From Bradyrhizobium diazoefficiens USDA 110 (GTDB taxonomy: Bacteria > Pseudomonadota > Alphaproteobacteria > Rhizobiales > Xanthobacteraceae): 64,000 bases of DNA. Positions 15,592-23,662 of the stretch are shown here, piece by piece. The number at the start of each line of letters is the position of its first letter. Position 1 is the stretch's first letter. Under the pieces are notes generated by a model that made no database searches, was not told where the DNA came from, and saw only the letters and a list, made by a program, of their open reading frames with translations. The stretch covers positions 6,062,001 to 6,126,000 of the forward strand of contig NC_004463.1 of NCBI RefSeq assembly GCF_000011365.1, in the 5' to 3' direction. A program made the translations under genes and the position numbers.

Positions 15592-16170
15592 ATGGCGAAG
15601 AACAGCGCAAAGGACATCGAGGTCACGGCCTTCGCCACGCATCAAATCATCACGCAGCCCAATCCGCTGCGCAGGGTTCTGCGTCGTGTCGAAGAAAAGG
15701 ACCTGGACGATCCGGTCAGCCGCGCCGAGCAGGCGCTCGCCGGCCTCGCCGGCGAGTTCAAGGACTGGATGACGACAGAGGTCAACCGCCTGTCCGCCGC
15801 CTACGTCGCCATCCGCCATGACGGCTTCACCAAGGACAGGCGCGACGAGCTGTTCCGCGCCGCGCACGACATCAAGGGCGACGCTGCGACATTCGGCTAC
15901 CCGGCCGCGGCGGGAGTCGCCGAGAGCCTGTGCCGCGTCATCGAGCACGCGCCCGATCTCGAAAGGGTGCCGGCCGAGCTGTTCACGCACCACATCAACG
16001 CCATCCTGGCCATCGTGCACGAGAACACCAAGCTCGACAGCATCAGCGTCTCCGCCGAGCTCAGCCGGCGCCTGCGCAAGGTCGCCGACGACTACCTCGC
16101 CGACGTCAACCGCGACCGCCCCGAGCACCTTGAGGTGATCCTGGCGCCGAGCATCGTGCCGGCGGAGTAA
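15592..16170 (+). CDS. Histidine phosphotransfer (HPt) protein, 192 aa
   Basis: The HPt signature is FRAAHDIKGDAATFG, with H92 the likely phosphorylated histidine. Around it the sequence is helical (about 45-75 and 100-190), matching a four-helix bundle. The N-terminal 40 residues are a charged extension. ATG 15592 follows AGGCAGGTATC. It is 27 bp behind the receiver gene and almost surely co-transcribed; together they form a kinase-less phosphorelay module that must take phosphate from a hybrid kinase encoded elsewhere. A DUF2336 protein is convergent. Confidence 0.85.
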   Translation: MAKNSAKDIEVTAFATHQIITQPNPLRRVLRRVEEKDLDDPVSRAEQALAGLAGEFKDWMTTEVNRLSAAYVAIRHDGFTKDRRDELFRAAHDIKGDAATFGYPAAAGVAESLCRVIEHAPDLERVPAELFTHHINAILAIVHENTKLDSISVSAELSRRLRKVADDYLADVNRDRPEHLEVILAPSIVPAE

Positions 16171-16185
16171 ACACTCTCGCGTCTT

Positions 16186-16213
16186 GTCATTGCGAGCGCA
16201 GCGAAGCAATGAC
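16186..16213. repeat. Palindromic repeat, family A (short form)
   Basis: GTCATTGCGAGCGCAGCGAA continued by GCAATGAC; the outer arms GTCATTGC / GCAATGAC are perfect. It is 15 bp after the HPt gene. Same family as 1706-1784 and 42682-42708. Confidence 0.8.
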
Positions 16214-16247
16214 AGAGCCTCAGGCTGCTCCATCGACACGACCAGAA

Positions 16248-16339
16248 CGTAGGGTGGGCAAAGCGAAGCGTGCCCACCAATCAACATGAGCTGCGTGGAG
16301 AGATGGTGGGCACCGCGCTACGCGCCTTTGCCCACCCTA
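16248..16339. repeat. Palindromic repeat, family C (CGTAGGGTGGGCAAAG)
   Basis: CGTAGGGTGGGCAAAGCGAA, then GCGTGCCCACC, a spacer, then GGTGGGCACCGCGCTACGCG and CCTTTGCCCACCCTACG. Long, nearly perfect dyad ending 10 bp before the DUF2336 stop. Only one copy in the window; I know similar sequences as dispersed repeats in Bradyrhizobium. Confidence 0.75.
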
Positions 16340-16349
16340 CGGCGTCTCG

Positions 16350-17525
16350 TTACGCCGCGATCAGATCGTCATAAAACGGATCGACCGTGTCGTCCGCGAC
16401 CAGCTCGTCGCAGAACAGCCTTGCCTCTTCGCGCGCAGACTCGGTGGCGAAGCGGCGGAGCAGGACCATCAGCGGCTCGGTGGCGCCGCGGTCGGTCTCG
16501 CAATGGGTGAGCACGCGCTCGACCATGCGCCGGCGCAGCCGCACCGCGCCGTCGTCGCTGTCGACGAAGCCCTGCTCGTGGCAGGCATCGAGCGCCACCT
16601 GGAACGCCGCAAACGTCGCCTCGGGAAGCCCGGCGCGGCGGAGCAGCGCGTGCAGGCTGTTGCCGCCGCGGTCGTGCAGCAGCGCGGTGACGCGCGCCAG
16701 CGGCAAATCGGCGAGTTCAGCCAGCGCGGCGTCGAACAGGTCGAGATTGCTCGACAGCAGCGCGCGCAGGATCAGGCCCGCGGTCAGCTGGCCGGTGACG
16801 CGCAAATGATGCACCAGCCCCTGCATGTCCTCGCCGCGCGAGCGCGCCGCGATGTTGATGGTGGAGCGGTCGCGCGCCTCGATGGTGATGCGGTCGGCGC
16901 GATCGGCACTCAGCCAGTTCCGCGCGACGACGAATTGCGCCAGCGTCTCGGAGAGCTTTGCCACCAGCGCCGCGCGCGTTGCGGCCGGCAGATCCTCCAG
17001 CACCAGCATCGCCTCGCGGATCGCGGCGAGATGGCCGTGACGGTCGACGATGCGGTTCCAGGAGAACGGCGCGAGCTCGGCGTGGGGATTCTCGATCAGC
17101 TCGAGCGCTGCCGCTGCGCAGCCGACTTCGGCGATCGCGGCGCAGACCGACACCGGCAGCGCGACGCGGCGCGCGACCGCGCACTGCACCTCGTCGTTGC
17201 CGGTTGCGACGATGTCGACGAGGTCCGCATCGATCAGCAGCGGAGAATGCTCGAGCACGGGCAGCGCAACGGTCGGCTGGTCCGCCGACAGCGCCCGCAC
17301 GATCGCCGCCGGGGCATCCGTGCTGCGCGCAAAAGCCTCGGCCATCGCCTGCCGCACCAGCGGCGAGGGATCGTCGAGCAGCATCAGAAGCGCGCCTTCG
17401 GCGGCGACGCGATCGTCATGGGACAAGTCTGAGATCAGCCAGGCCCGGGCCAGTGCCCGTGTTGCCTCGGCCCGCTCGCCGGCGGGCGCCGTCCTGATCC
17501 AATTGATGAACTGCCGAACAATCAT
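16350..17525 (-). CDS. DUF2336 protein, 391 aa
   Basis: All-alpha protein built of HEAT-like helical repeats (for example SPLVRQAMAEAFARS, ADQPTVALPVLEHSPLL, NDEVQCAVARRVALPVS), the layout of DUF2336, an alphaproteobacterial family often found near cell-cycle and motility genes. No catalytic motif; a scaffold or regulator role is inferred from the fold. ATG 17525. The 3-prime end faces the receiver-HPt pair. The upstream 170 bp contain a near-match to a CtrA site (17599-17613). Confidence 0.75.
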   Translation of the reverse strand: MIVRQFINWIRTAPAGERAEATRALARAWLISDLSHDDRVAAEGALLMLLDDPSPLVRQAMAEAFARSTDAPAAIVRALSADQPTVALPVLEHSPLLIDADLVDIVATGNDEVQCAVARRVALPVSVCAAIAEVGCAAAALELIENPHAELAPFSWNRIVDRHGHLAAIREAMLVLEDLPAATRAALVAKLSETLAQFVVARNWLSADRADRITIEARDRSTINIAARSRGEDMQGLVHHLRVTGQLTAGLILRALLSSNLDLFDAALAELADLPLARVTALLHDRGGNSLHALLRRAGLPEATFAAFQVALDACHEQGFVDSDDGAVRLRRRMVERVLTHCETDRGATEPLMVLLRRFATESAREEARLFCDELVADDTVDPFYDDLIAA

Positions 17526-17555
17526 GCTGCTTCCGGCTTACACAACAAACGAAAA

Positions 17556-17613
17556 TGGTGACGGCTCGTCACCTGCAACACAAAATAAACCACGACGCTT
17601 AACAAAGCGTTCA
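17556..17613. promoter_or_regulatory. Upstream region of the DUF2336 gene with dyads and a near-CtrA site
   Basis: GGTGACGGCTCGTCACC (17556-17572) is a dyad with 6-bp arms. TTAACAAAGCGTTCA (17599-17613) matches the CtrA consensus TTAA-N7-TTAA with one mismatch and is itself inside ACGCTT-AACA-AAGCGT. Both lie between the transglycosylase stop and the DUF2336 start. Confidence 0.35.
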
Positions 17614-17697
17614 CCATAACTGGCTGGTTTTATTGACGTTTTGTTAAGGGAACCAAGGCGCCTCTGCATCCGTGCCCCGGACGCGAAAGGCGAAATG

Positions 17698-18735
17698 TCA
17701 GCTCGAGAACGTGCCGCTGCGATCGCTGAAGAGATCGAGCGGCTGCGGCGGCCGCACATCCGGCGTCGCCGATGCGACCGAGGTCGCGGGCGCGACCGAG
17801 GTGAGCGAGGCGTTGTTGCCCCACAATTTCTGCACCGTCGTCGAGACCGGCTGCGTGGCGTCGCCGGGCTGATAGATCGAACGGAATGCCGGCGTGATCG
17901 GCGTGTTGTCCGCGACCGTCATCGAGGATGTCGCGCTCACCGGCGTCACGCCGCGCACATCCGGAAAGGTCTGGAGATAAGCGGCGTTGTCGATCACCGG
18001 CGTGGTGGGCAGCACGGCATTTGCACTCGCGACCTGCGTCGTCGACGGCGTGCCGCCATACATCGCCATCGCGCTGCGCGTGGTCTTCGAATTTGCCGCG
18101 CTCGCATAGCGCGCGTCCAGCACCGAATAGACTTCAGAGACGCTACGGGCGCGGCCATCCCTGGCGTAGAAGATCGAACGGTTGGCGGATGCCGCGTTGG
18201 GAAACAGCCGCGCGCCGACCGCTTGCGGATTGTCCTCGGCATTGGCGATCAGTTTTGCGGCGCCGCCGACGCCCATGAAATGCGCCATGTAGAGTTCGCT
18301 GTCGGACGGCCTGCGGCCGAGCAGACCGGTGAGCTTGAAGCTGTTCGACTGCGTCAGCGCCGCCGCCATGCTCGAGGCAGCCTCCGGGTCGTCGCGCAGC
18401 TTCATGATCGACCGCTTCGTCACGGGATCGTCGACGGTGTAGGTGCCCGACGAAGTCCTGGTGATGGCGTCGGCGTAGTTGCCATAGCCGAGCTGGGTCC
18501 CCGCCTCCTTCACCGTGCCGAGCCAGGTCTGGTCGATGAACTGGTAAAGCCCGTGCGCGGACGATGTCGTGGCCCCCGCCGTCGGATCGAAATCCGATTC
18601 CATCTTTGCGGTGGTCAGCATGTATTGGAAGCTGACGCCACTGACGTTCGAGGCCTGCTTGATCGCACCGGCGACACGCGCCCGCGACGGATCGAGAACC
18701 GCCGTCTGAGAGGCACTGGAATTGTCGACCGACAT
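17698..18735 (-). CDS. Lytic transglycosylase, SLT domain, 345 aa
   Basis: Residues 22-180 carry an SLT-type domain: VSFQYMLTTAKMESDFDP has the catalytic Glu46, followed by SSAHGLYQFIDQTWLG. It cleaves peptidoglycan between MurNAc and GlcNAc. No signal peptide is evident from ATG 18735 (MSVDNSSASQT), so it may be exported through a dedicated machine, as flagellar-type transglycosylases are. The C-terminal 130 residues are a Ser/Thr/Val/Pro-rich, probably disordered tail. A full CtrA-type site lies 80 bp upstream (18815-18829), which suggests cell-cycle or flagellar timing. A GTG at 18798 is an alternative start. Confidence 0.8.
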   Translation of the reverse strand: MSVDNSSASQTAVLDPSRARVAGAIKQASNVSGVSFQYMLTTAKMESDFDPTAGATTSSAHGLYQFIDQTWLGTVKEAGTQLGYGNYADAITRTSSGTYTVDDPVTKRSIMKLRDDPEAASSMAAALTQSNSFKLTGLLGRRPSDSELYMAHFMGVGGAAKLIANAEDNPQAVGARLFPNAASANRSIFYARDGRARSVSEVYSVLDARYASAANSKTTRSAMAMYGGTPSTTQVASANAVLPTTPVIDNAAYLQTFPDVRGVTPVSATSSMTVADNTPITPAFRSIYQPGDATQPVSTTVQKLWGNNASLTSVAPATSVASATPDVRPPQPLDLFSDRSGTFSS

Positions 18736-18791
18736 GATGAAGTGCCCGCCCCGCGCGGCGTTGAGCGACGCCGGCAATTCGGCGTCCTGTC

Positions 18792-18806
18792 GTCTCACCG
18801 TGAGAC
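18792..18806. promoter_or_regulatory. Short dyad before the transglycosylase gene
   Basis: GTCTCAC-C-GTGAGAC: two perfect 7-bp arms around one base, 57 bp upstream of the start codon and next to the CtrA-type site. Confidence 0.35.
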
Positions 18807-18814
18807 AGGTATGG

Positions 18815-18829
18815 TTAATGCGGGGTTAA
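18815..18829 (-). promoter_or_regulatory. CtrA-type binding site, TTAA-N7-TTAA
   Basis: On the plus strand TTAATGCGGGGTTAA; on the minus strand it extends to TTAACCCCGCATTAACC. Both half-sites are perfect with the canonical 7-nt gap. It is centred about 87 bp upstream of the transglycosylase start. Confidence 0.55.
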
Positions 18830-18852
18830 TTCGGGGATCGCCCCCTCCCCGA

Positions 18853-18955
18853 GTCATTCCGGGGCATCGCGAAGCGATGAGCCCGGAATCCATCCAACCC
18901 CGCGTGATGCCGCACGATGGATTCCGGGTTCGTGCTGCGCACGCCCCGGAATGAC
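18853..18955. repeat. Palindromic repeat, family B (GTCATTCCGGGGC)
   Basis: Starts GTCATTCCGGGGCATCGCGA and ends GCGCACGCCCCGGAATGAC; inner arms CCGGAATCCAT / ATGGATTCCGG are also paired. About 103 bp. A second copy of about 90 bp is at 20809-20898. It separates the transglycosylase promoter from the hisI 3-prime end. Confidence 0.85.
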
Positions 18956-18962
18956 AGAGGGG

Positions 18963-19385
18963 CTACTTCTTGTAGACCGCGTCCGGATCGAACAGCCTGT
19001 CGGCGTCGACAAAGACCAGTTTCGCTCCCCCGTCCTCGGCCTCGACCTTGCGGTAGAAGCAGGACCGGCGGCCGGTGTGGCAGGCCGCGCCGATCTGCTC
19101 GACGCGGATCCAGACCGCGTCCTGGTCGCAATCGGTGCGCATCTCGACCACGCGCTGGGTCTGACCCGATGTCTCACCTTTTCGCCACAAAGCATTGCGC
19201 GAGCGGCTGAAGTACCAGGCCTCGCCGGTCGCGATCGTCTTGCGCAGCGCCTCGTCGTTCATGTGGGCAACCATGAGCACATCGCCGGTGGCGACGTCGG
19301 TCGCCACGCAGGTCACGAGGCCGCTTGCGTCGAAGCGCGGCTGGAAGGACAGCCCTTCCTCGATCTCATGGGAGTGAGCGGACAC
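18963..19385 (-). CDS. hisI: Phosphoribosyl-AMP cyclohydrolase
   Basis: HisI opens the purine ring of phosphoribosyl-AMP, the third step of histidine biosynthesis. At 140 aa it is a stand-alone HisI, not fused to HisE. Motifs: [32 protein letters not shown] and the metal-binding DCDQDA with the cysteines of [12 protein letters not shown] chose GTG 19385 ([10 protein letters not shown]) because GAGG lies 7 nt upstream; a TTG at 19403 is possible. It follows folE by 27 bp, a folE-hisI pair. Confidence 0.9.
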   Translation of the reverse strand: MSAHSHEIEEGLSFQPRFDASGLVTCVATDVATGDVLMVAHMNDEALRKTIATGEAWYFSRSRNALWRKGETSGQTQRVVEMRTDCDQDAVWIRVEQIGAACHTGRRSCFYRKVEAEDGGAKLVFVDADRLFDPDAVYKK

Positions 19386-19412
19386 AGGAACCTCGCCAGT
19401 CAACTCGCGAGG

Positions 19413-20102
19413 TCAGCGCGTGCCTCGCACCAGGGACAGGAAACGGGCCTGCTCCGCCGGATTGTCGCGGAACATGCCGGTAAAGCGGCTGGTGAACGTG
19501 GAAGCGCCATGCTTGGCGACGCCGCGCACCGACATGCAGGTATGCTCGGCCTCGATCAGCACGGCAACGCCGCGGGGTTTCAAGACCTCGTCGATGGCCG
19601 CGGCAATCTGCGCCGTCAGATGCTCCTGGGTCTGGAGCCGGCGGGCGAAGATATCCGTCAGGCGGGCAAGCTTCGACAGGCCGACGACGCGCTCCACCGG
19701 CGTATAGGCGATGTGCGCCTTGCCGTAGAACGGCATCATGTGGTGCTCGCACTGCGAGGTGAACTCGATATCGCGCACCAGCACGAAGTCGTCATAGCCG
19801 GCGGTCTCGCCAAAGGTGCGGTCGAGCACCTCGGCCGGGCACTGGTGGTAGCCCTGATAGAGCTCGTCGAAGGCCTCGACCACGCGGCGCGGCGTGTCCA
19901 AGAGACCCTCGCGCTCGGTGTTCTCGCCGATATAGGCCAGCAGCGTCTTCACCGCCGCTTCCGCCTGTGCGCGCGCGGGGCGCGGCTGGTCGGCGCGGAC
20001 GGCGGCCGCGAGGAATTCGGCAGGGTCAAGCTCGGCCGGGCGGCTCTCGGGCTGCCGGTCGGAGGGCTTGCTCGGGCGGATGGATTTGATCGTAGCGTCC
20101 AT
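19413..20102 (-). CDS. folE: GTP cyclohydrolase I
   Basis: Makes 7,8-dihydroneopterin triphosphate from GTP, the entry step to folate. The 229-aa protein has the zinc/active-site motifs [12 protein letters not shown] and [11 protein letters not shown], and the [12 protein letters not shown] segment. The N-terminal 40 residues form a Pro/Ala-rich extension as in other alphaproteobacteria. Start ATG 20102. It is transcribed with hisI; both enzymes use purine nucleotides and release ring carbon as formate or hydrolyse the ring, a recurrent pairing in Rhizobiales. It is divergent from the Fe-S scaffold gene, 241 bp away. Confidence 0.93.
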
Positions 20103-20343
20103 ATCGACTCCGTTCGACGGCCTTGCGGCCGGAGTGTCACCGGCAGACGGGGCGGCAAGCCGCCGGACGCCTGAAGACTACAGTTTTGGCGAAAAAGGTC
20201 CGCAATCTCTGACGTCGCCCGCGTGGTCCTGGATCACCACTGCCGGGCCGCTGGACTGTTTTTCCACCCGTTCCGACCCTATATAGGACCCTGGACGGCG
20301 CCCGCCAAGGCCGATCCGGTGCGGAAGTGTTGGACTCCATCAC

Positions 20344-20799
20344 ATGCTGAACGACATTTATAACAAGCGGATCATCGAGTTGGCCGGGAATATTCCGCGC
20401 CTCGGGCGGCTGTCCGCCCCCGATGCCACCGCGACTGCCCACTCCAAATTGTGCGGCTCGACCGTGAAGGTCGATCTCAAGATGGACGGCGACACCGTCA
20501 CCGACTTCGCCCATGACGTGAAGGCCTGTGCGCTCGGACAGGCCTCCTCATCCATCATGGCAAGTCACGTCGTCGGCTCGACTGCGAGCGAACTCCGTGA
20601 GTTACGCGAAACCGTTCGCAAGATGCTCAAGGAGAACGGCGCGCCTCCTGAAGGCAAATGGGAAGAGATCAAGTTCCTCGAGCCGGTGCGCGACTACAAG
20701 GCGCGACATGCCTCGACGCTCCTGACCTTCGATGCCGTCGTCGATGCCATCGGTCAGATCGAGGCCAAGGCGAAGCAGCCGGCAACGGCGCAGGGCTGA
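20344..20799 (+). CDS. Iron-sulfur cluster scaffold-like protein (IscU/NifU N-terminal fold)
   Basis: A 151-aa protein of the IscU/SufU family, which holds nascent Fe-S clusters. Two of the three usual ligand cysteines are clear: C37 in HSKLCGST and C61 in VKACALGQASSS. The third, normally in a C-A-x-L motif, is absent: the matching part reads KARHASTLLTFD. It could therefore bind a cluster in another way, or use His. Start ATG 20344 (MLNDIYNKRIIELAG). It stands alone, divergent from folE, with no isc or suf genes nearby. Confidence 0.8.
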   Translation: MLNDIYNKRIIELAGNIPRLGRLSAPDATATAHSKLCGSTVKVDLKMDGDTVTDFAHDVKACALGQASSSIMASHVVGSTASELRELRETVRKMLKENGAPPEGKWEEIKFLEPVRDYKARHASTLLTFDAVVDAIGQIEAKAKQPATAQG

Positions 20800-20808
20800 A
20801 CCGCCCGC

Positions 20809-20898
20809 GTCATTCCGGGGCGTCGCAAGTGACGATCCCGGGATCCGGAGATTACAGCGCGAGATTCCGGGTTCGCGCTACGCGCGCCCCGGAATGAC
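20809..20898. repeat. Palindromic repeat, family B
   Basis: GTCATTCCGGGGCGTCGCAA to GCGCGCCCCGGAATGAC, about 90 bp, second copy of the element at 18853-18955. Here it sits between two convergent genes (stops at 20799 and 20914). Confidence 0.85.
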
Positions 20899-20913
20899 TG
20901 CCAAGATTTGAGA

Positions 20914-21813
20914 CTACTTCGGCGAGGCCGCGCTCGGCGTCGCCACGCCACCCGTCGGCACCACGGCTTCCGCCGTCTTGGTCGACTTGGCCGGCTGCTC
21001 CGGTTCCACACCGAACCTGGCCTGCGTCTTCGGCGCCAGCTCCGCCATGGCCGGCGCTGTGACGTCCACATGCGGCAGCACGTCGGCCACCAGATCCGTC
21101 GTCACGAGATTGGTGAGCTTGAGCTCTCCGGTGTCCAGCTCATGCAGATCTTCCCAGGGCGGGACGCTGAGCGCGAGCGACAAAAGATCGCCGGCGCCGC
21201 CCATGTCGAAGGTGTATTTGGCGAGCCGGCCGATGTCGCGTTCCACGATCATCAGGTCCTGCGCGCTGTAGCTCGCCGCCTTGGCATCGTCGGCGCGATC
21301 GCCCATCCAGATCTGGTGGACGCGGACATGGGCGGCGTCCGGCACGTAGCGCTTCTTGCCGGCCAGCAGCAGGAACACGCACATGGATTCGCAATAGGCC
21401 TCGGGCGCGACCGCCGGACGGGCCGACTGCCCGCCGCGGTTCTGAACGCTGATGCCGACCGTGGTCAAAAGCCCGAGATTGCGGAAGCGCCTGCCGAGCG
21501 TGATCGCGTCGTTGACGGAACCGCCGCTGGAATCGAGCACGACAGTGGCGCCGCCGAGCTGGCGCCCGCGCGAAAATTCCTCGAAATCCTTGGGCGTATC
21601 GGCGGTAATGATGCCAACCGCACTGACCCAGCCGCGGCAGTTCGGCTCGCAGGCGACCCAGCTGAACTTCATCGGCAGCTTGCGCTCTTCGAGGGCCGCG
21701 CCAGCGTGAGCCTTGGTGCCGGTCGTAGCGACAGCTCCGGTCAGGGCGATGCCGAATGCGGCGGCCCCAAGCACCAACCAGCCGCGACGATCAAGGGAGT
21801 TCAGAAGTCTCAA
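20914..21813 (-). CDS. Periplasmic ClpP-fold protein (COG3904-like), 299 aa
   Basis: The start is a TTG at 21813, chosen because GGAAGGAACCAGA precedes it; an N-terminal signal anchor follows (core GWLVLGAAAFGIALTGAVA, cut near KAHA). The mature part has the ClpP/crotonase signature: VVLDSSGGSVNDAI (oxyanion region), YCESMCVFLLLAG (position of the nucleophile Ser) and VRVHQIW (position of the His). COG3904 members carry this arrangement and are predicted periplasmic proteases or binding proteins. The C-terminal 40 residues are disordered. Convergent with the Fe-S scaffold gene. Confidence 0.7.
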   Translation of the reverse strand: MRLLNSLDRRGWLVLGAAAFGIALTGAVATTGTKAHAGAALEERKLPMKFSWVACEPNCRGWVSAVGIITADTPKDFEEFSRGRQLGGATVVLDSSGGSVNDAITLGRRFRNLGLLTTVGISVQNRGGQSARPAVAPEAYCESMCVFLLLAGKKRYVPDAAHVRVHQIWMGDRADDAKAASYSAQDLMIVERDIGRLAKYTFDMGGAGDLLSLALSVPPWEDLHELDTGELKLTNLVTTDLVADVLPHVDVTAPAMAELAPKTQARFGVEPEQPAKSTKTAEAVVPTGGVATPSAASPK

Positions 21814-22061
21814 TCTGGTTCCTTCCCCAAGCCCCAAAGGTCCCCCAACAATCCCCGGTAGCGCCCTCTGAGTCCATCATACAGGCGTATGTTTCTACAC
21901 GCGGGCGTCATAAAAATGGTATCCGGGCGAATACAGATCGTCCACAGGTACTTGCTGCACTGCTCCCAAAAAGCACGTAAAATATGGCGCGCAAACAACA
22001 GCTTGCTGTTCCCTGCTCGGGAACCGCGCAACACCTCGCTTAACGTCGCAGCAAAGCGCAC

Positions 22062-22400
22062 ATGAAGCATTCAGCCTGCGAGCATTGTTCCACTCCCGTC
22101 GAGGGCGCGCTTCGCCTCCCGCGCAGATTCGGTCGCGCGCTGATCTGGCTCTACCGCCATACACTCTCGCCGCTGGTCGGCTACAATTGCCGGCATCTGC
22201 CGACCTGCTCCGTCTACGGCGACGAGGCGATCGAACGTTTCGGGCTCTGGGCGGGTGGCTGGATGACGCTCGCGCGCCTGCTTCGCTGCAATCCGTTCGG
22301 CACGTCGGGCATCGACAACGTGCCCCTCGCCGCGCCGCAAGACGCACGCTGGTATCTGCCCTGGCGCTACGGCCGCTGGCGCGGCGTCAACGCACCCTAA
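22062..22400 (+). CDS. yidD: Membrane-protein insertion efficiency factor YidD
   Basis: A 112-aa YidD: RALIWLYRHTLSPLVGYNCR then HLPTCSVYGDEAIERFGLWA and LARLLRCNPFG, the full family signature with conserved Cys residues. It helps YidC insert proteins in the inner membrane. In many bacteria it lies between rnpA and yidC; here it is alone, which is common in alphaproteobacteria. Start ATG 22062. Confidence 0.92.
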   Translation: MKHSACEHCSTPVEGALRLPRRFGRALIWLYRHTLSPLVGYNCRHLPTCSVYGDEAIERFGLWAGGWMTLARLLRCNPFGTSGIDNVPLAAPQDARWYLPWRYGRWRGVNAP

Positions 22401-22491
22401 GTTTGTTGCGGTCCTTTCTGCATCGCTGCCCTGAGTGGAACCGGAACTTTCTCCTCGCGTTGTTTTGATGCTCCCGCGGGAGGAAACAACA

Positions 22492-22704
22492 ATGCGCTGG
22501 AAAATCAGCCCTCATCTTCACTTCAGACTTGGTCCGCATCCCAAATTCAGTCCAAGGGGGCACGATCCAAGAACAATCGATGTGCTCGCCATGGTCGCCC
22601 TGCTGGCGCTCGTGCTCGGCTCCGGCTGGTATCTGGCGACAAGCTTGGCCACGCCGCCCAGCAACACGGCGTTCATCGTGCCGAGCCAGAGCGTGCACTG
22701 GTAG
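22492..22704 (+). CDS. Small membrane protein, 70 aa
   Basis: ATG 22492 after GGGAGGAAACAACA, an excellent ribosome-binding site. N-terminal 33 residues are basic and polar (RWKISPHLHFRLGPHPKF), then one transmembrane helix (VLAMVALLALVLGSGWYLA) and a short outside tail ending QSVHW. Unknown function. Its stop is one base from the stop of the oxidoreductase on the other strand (22706). Confidence 0.7.
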   Translation: MRWKISPHLHFRLGPHPKFSPRGHDPRTIDVLAMVALLALVLGSGWYLATSLATPPSNTAFIVPSQSVHW

Positions 22705-22705
22705 C

Positions 22706-23662
22706 TCAGAGATCCAGCACCAGCCGCTCCGCGTCTGATCCGGCGACGCAAACCATGAGATAGCGCTCGCGCTCATATGGCGACAGGATGCGGTCGCGGT
22801 GCACGGGCTTGCCCTCGATCCATCCGACCTTGCAGGCGCCGCAGATGCCCCCGCAGCAGGAGGTTGCGATGTCGATGCCTCCTTCCTGCAACGCGGCCAG
22901 CATGGTCTGGCCGGCGCGGACCTGGATCTCGGCGCCCGAGCGCGCCAGTGACAGCGTGAAGGGCTTTGTGTCCGGATCGATGACCGGCGGCGGCGCGACG
23001 AAACGCTCGATATGGACATTGGCGGCTGGCCAGCCTGCGGTGACCTGCTCGAAATCCTCAGTCATGCCTTCCGGCCCGCAACAGGCGACCAGCGTGTCCG
23101 CCCCGCCCTCCCCGATGAGCGCAGCGAGATCAGGACGCCCGGCCCGGGACGTGCAGTGCACGACGACACGGCCCGCGTCGATCAGTGGCGCGAGATGCGC
23201 GGCGAGCGGCACCTCCTCGCGCACGATCAGATGCAGCACGAAGCCGGCATCGCCCGTCTGCACGAGGTGCCGCGCCATCGACAGGAACGGCGTCACGCCG
23301 ATGCCGCCCGCGATGAACACATGGCGCGCAATGCCTGCACCGGGATCGAGCCCGCCGCGCGGCAACGAGACGCCGATCACGTCGCCAATACCGACCTCAT
23401 CGTGAAGCGCGCGCGAACCGCCACGCCCATCAGCCTCACGCTTGACCGCAACAACATAGCGCGCATTGTCGGCGGGCTCGTTGCACAGTGAGTAGGTGCG
23501 GACAAGTCCGTTCGGCAGATGCAGGTCGATATGCGCGCCGGGCTTGAAGGGCGGCAGCTCCCAGCGATCGGGGTCGGCCAGCGTGAACAGTTTTGTGCCT
23601 GCCCCCGCCTCCTCGATGCCGGTGACGATCGTCTTGATCGTCGTGATCGGACGCACCTTCAT
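22706..23662 (-). CDS. PDR/VanB-type oxidoreductase (flavin, NAD(P)H, [2Fe-2S])
   Basis: A 318-aa electron-transfer protein. Flavin domain (1-100) with RTYSLCNEP; NAD(P)-binding domain (105-220) with GGIGVTPFLSMARH and CCGPEGM; C-terminal plant-type ferredoxin (235-318) with the ligands of SCCGGICGACKV and the later Cys in MVCVAG. This is the layout of phthalate dioxygenase reductase and VanB, which feed electrons to Rieske oxygenases. No oxygenase is present; the partner is more likely the MOSC protein whose gene overlaps by 4 bp. Start ATG 23662. Confidence 0.88.
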   Translation of the reverse strand: MKVRPITTIKTIVTGIEEAGAGTKLFTLADPDRWELPPFKPGAHIDLHLPNGLVRTYSLCNEPADNARYVVAVKREADGRGGSRALHDEVGIGDVIGVSLPRGGLDPGAGIARHVFIAGGIGVTPFLSMARHLVQTGDAGFVLHLIVREEVPLAAHLAPLIDAGRVVVHCTSRAGRPDLAALIGEGGADTLVACCGPEGMTEDFEQVTAGWPAANVHIERFVAPPPVIDPDTKPFTLSLARSGAEIQVRAGQTMLAALQEGGIDIATSCCGGICGACKVGWIEGKPVHRDRILSPYERERYLMVCVAGSDAERLVLDL

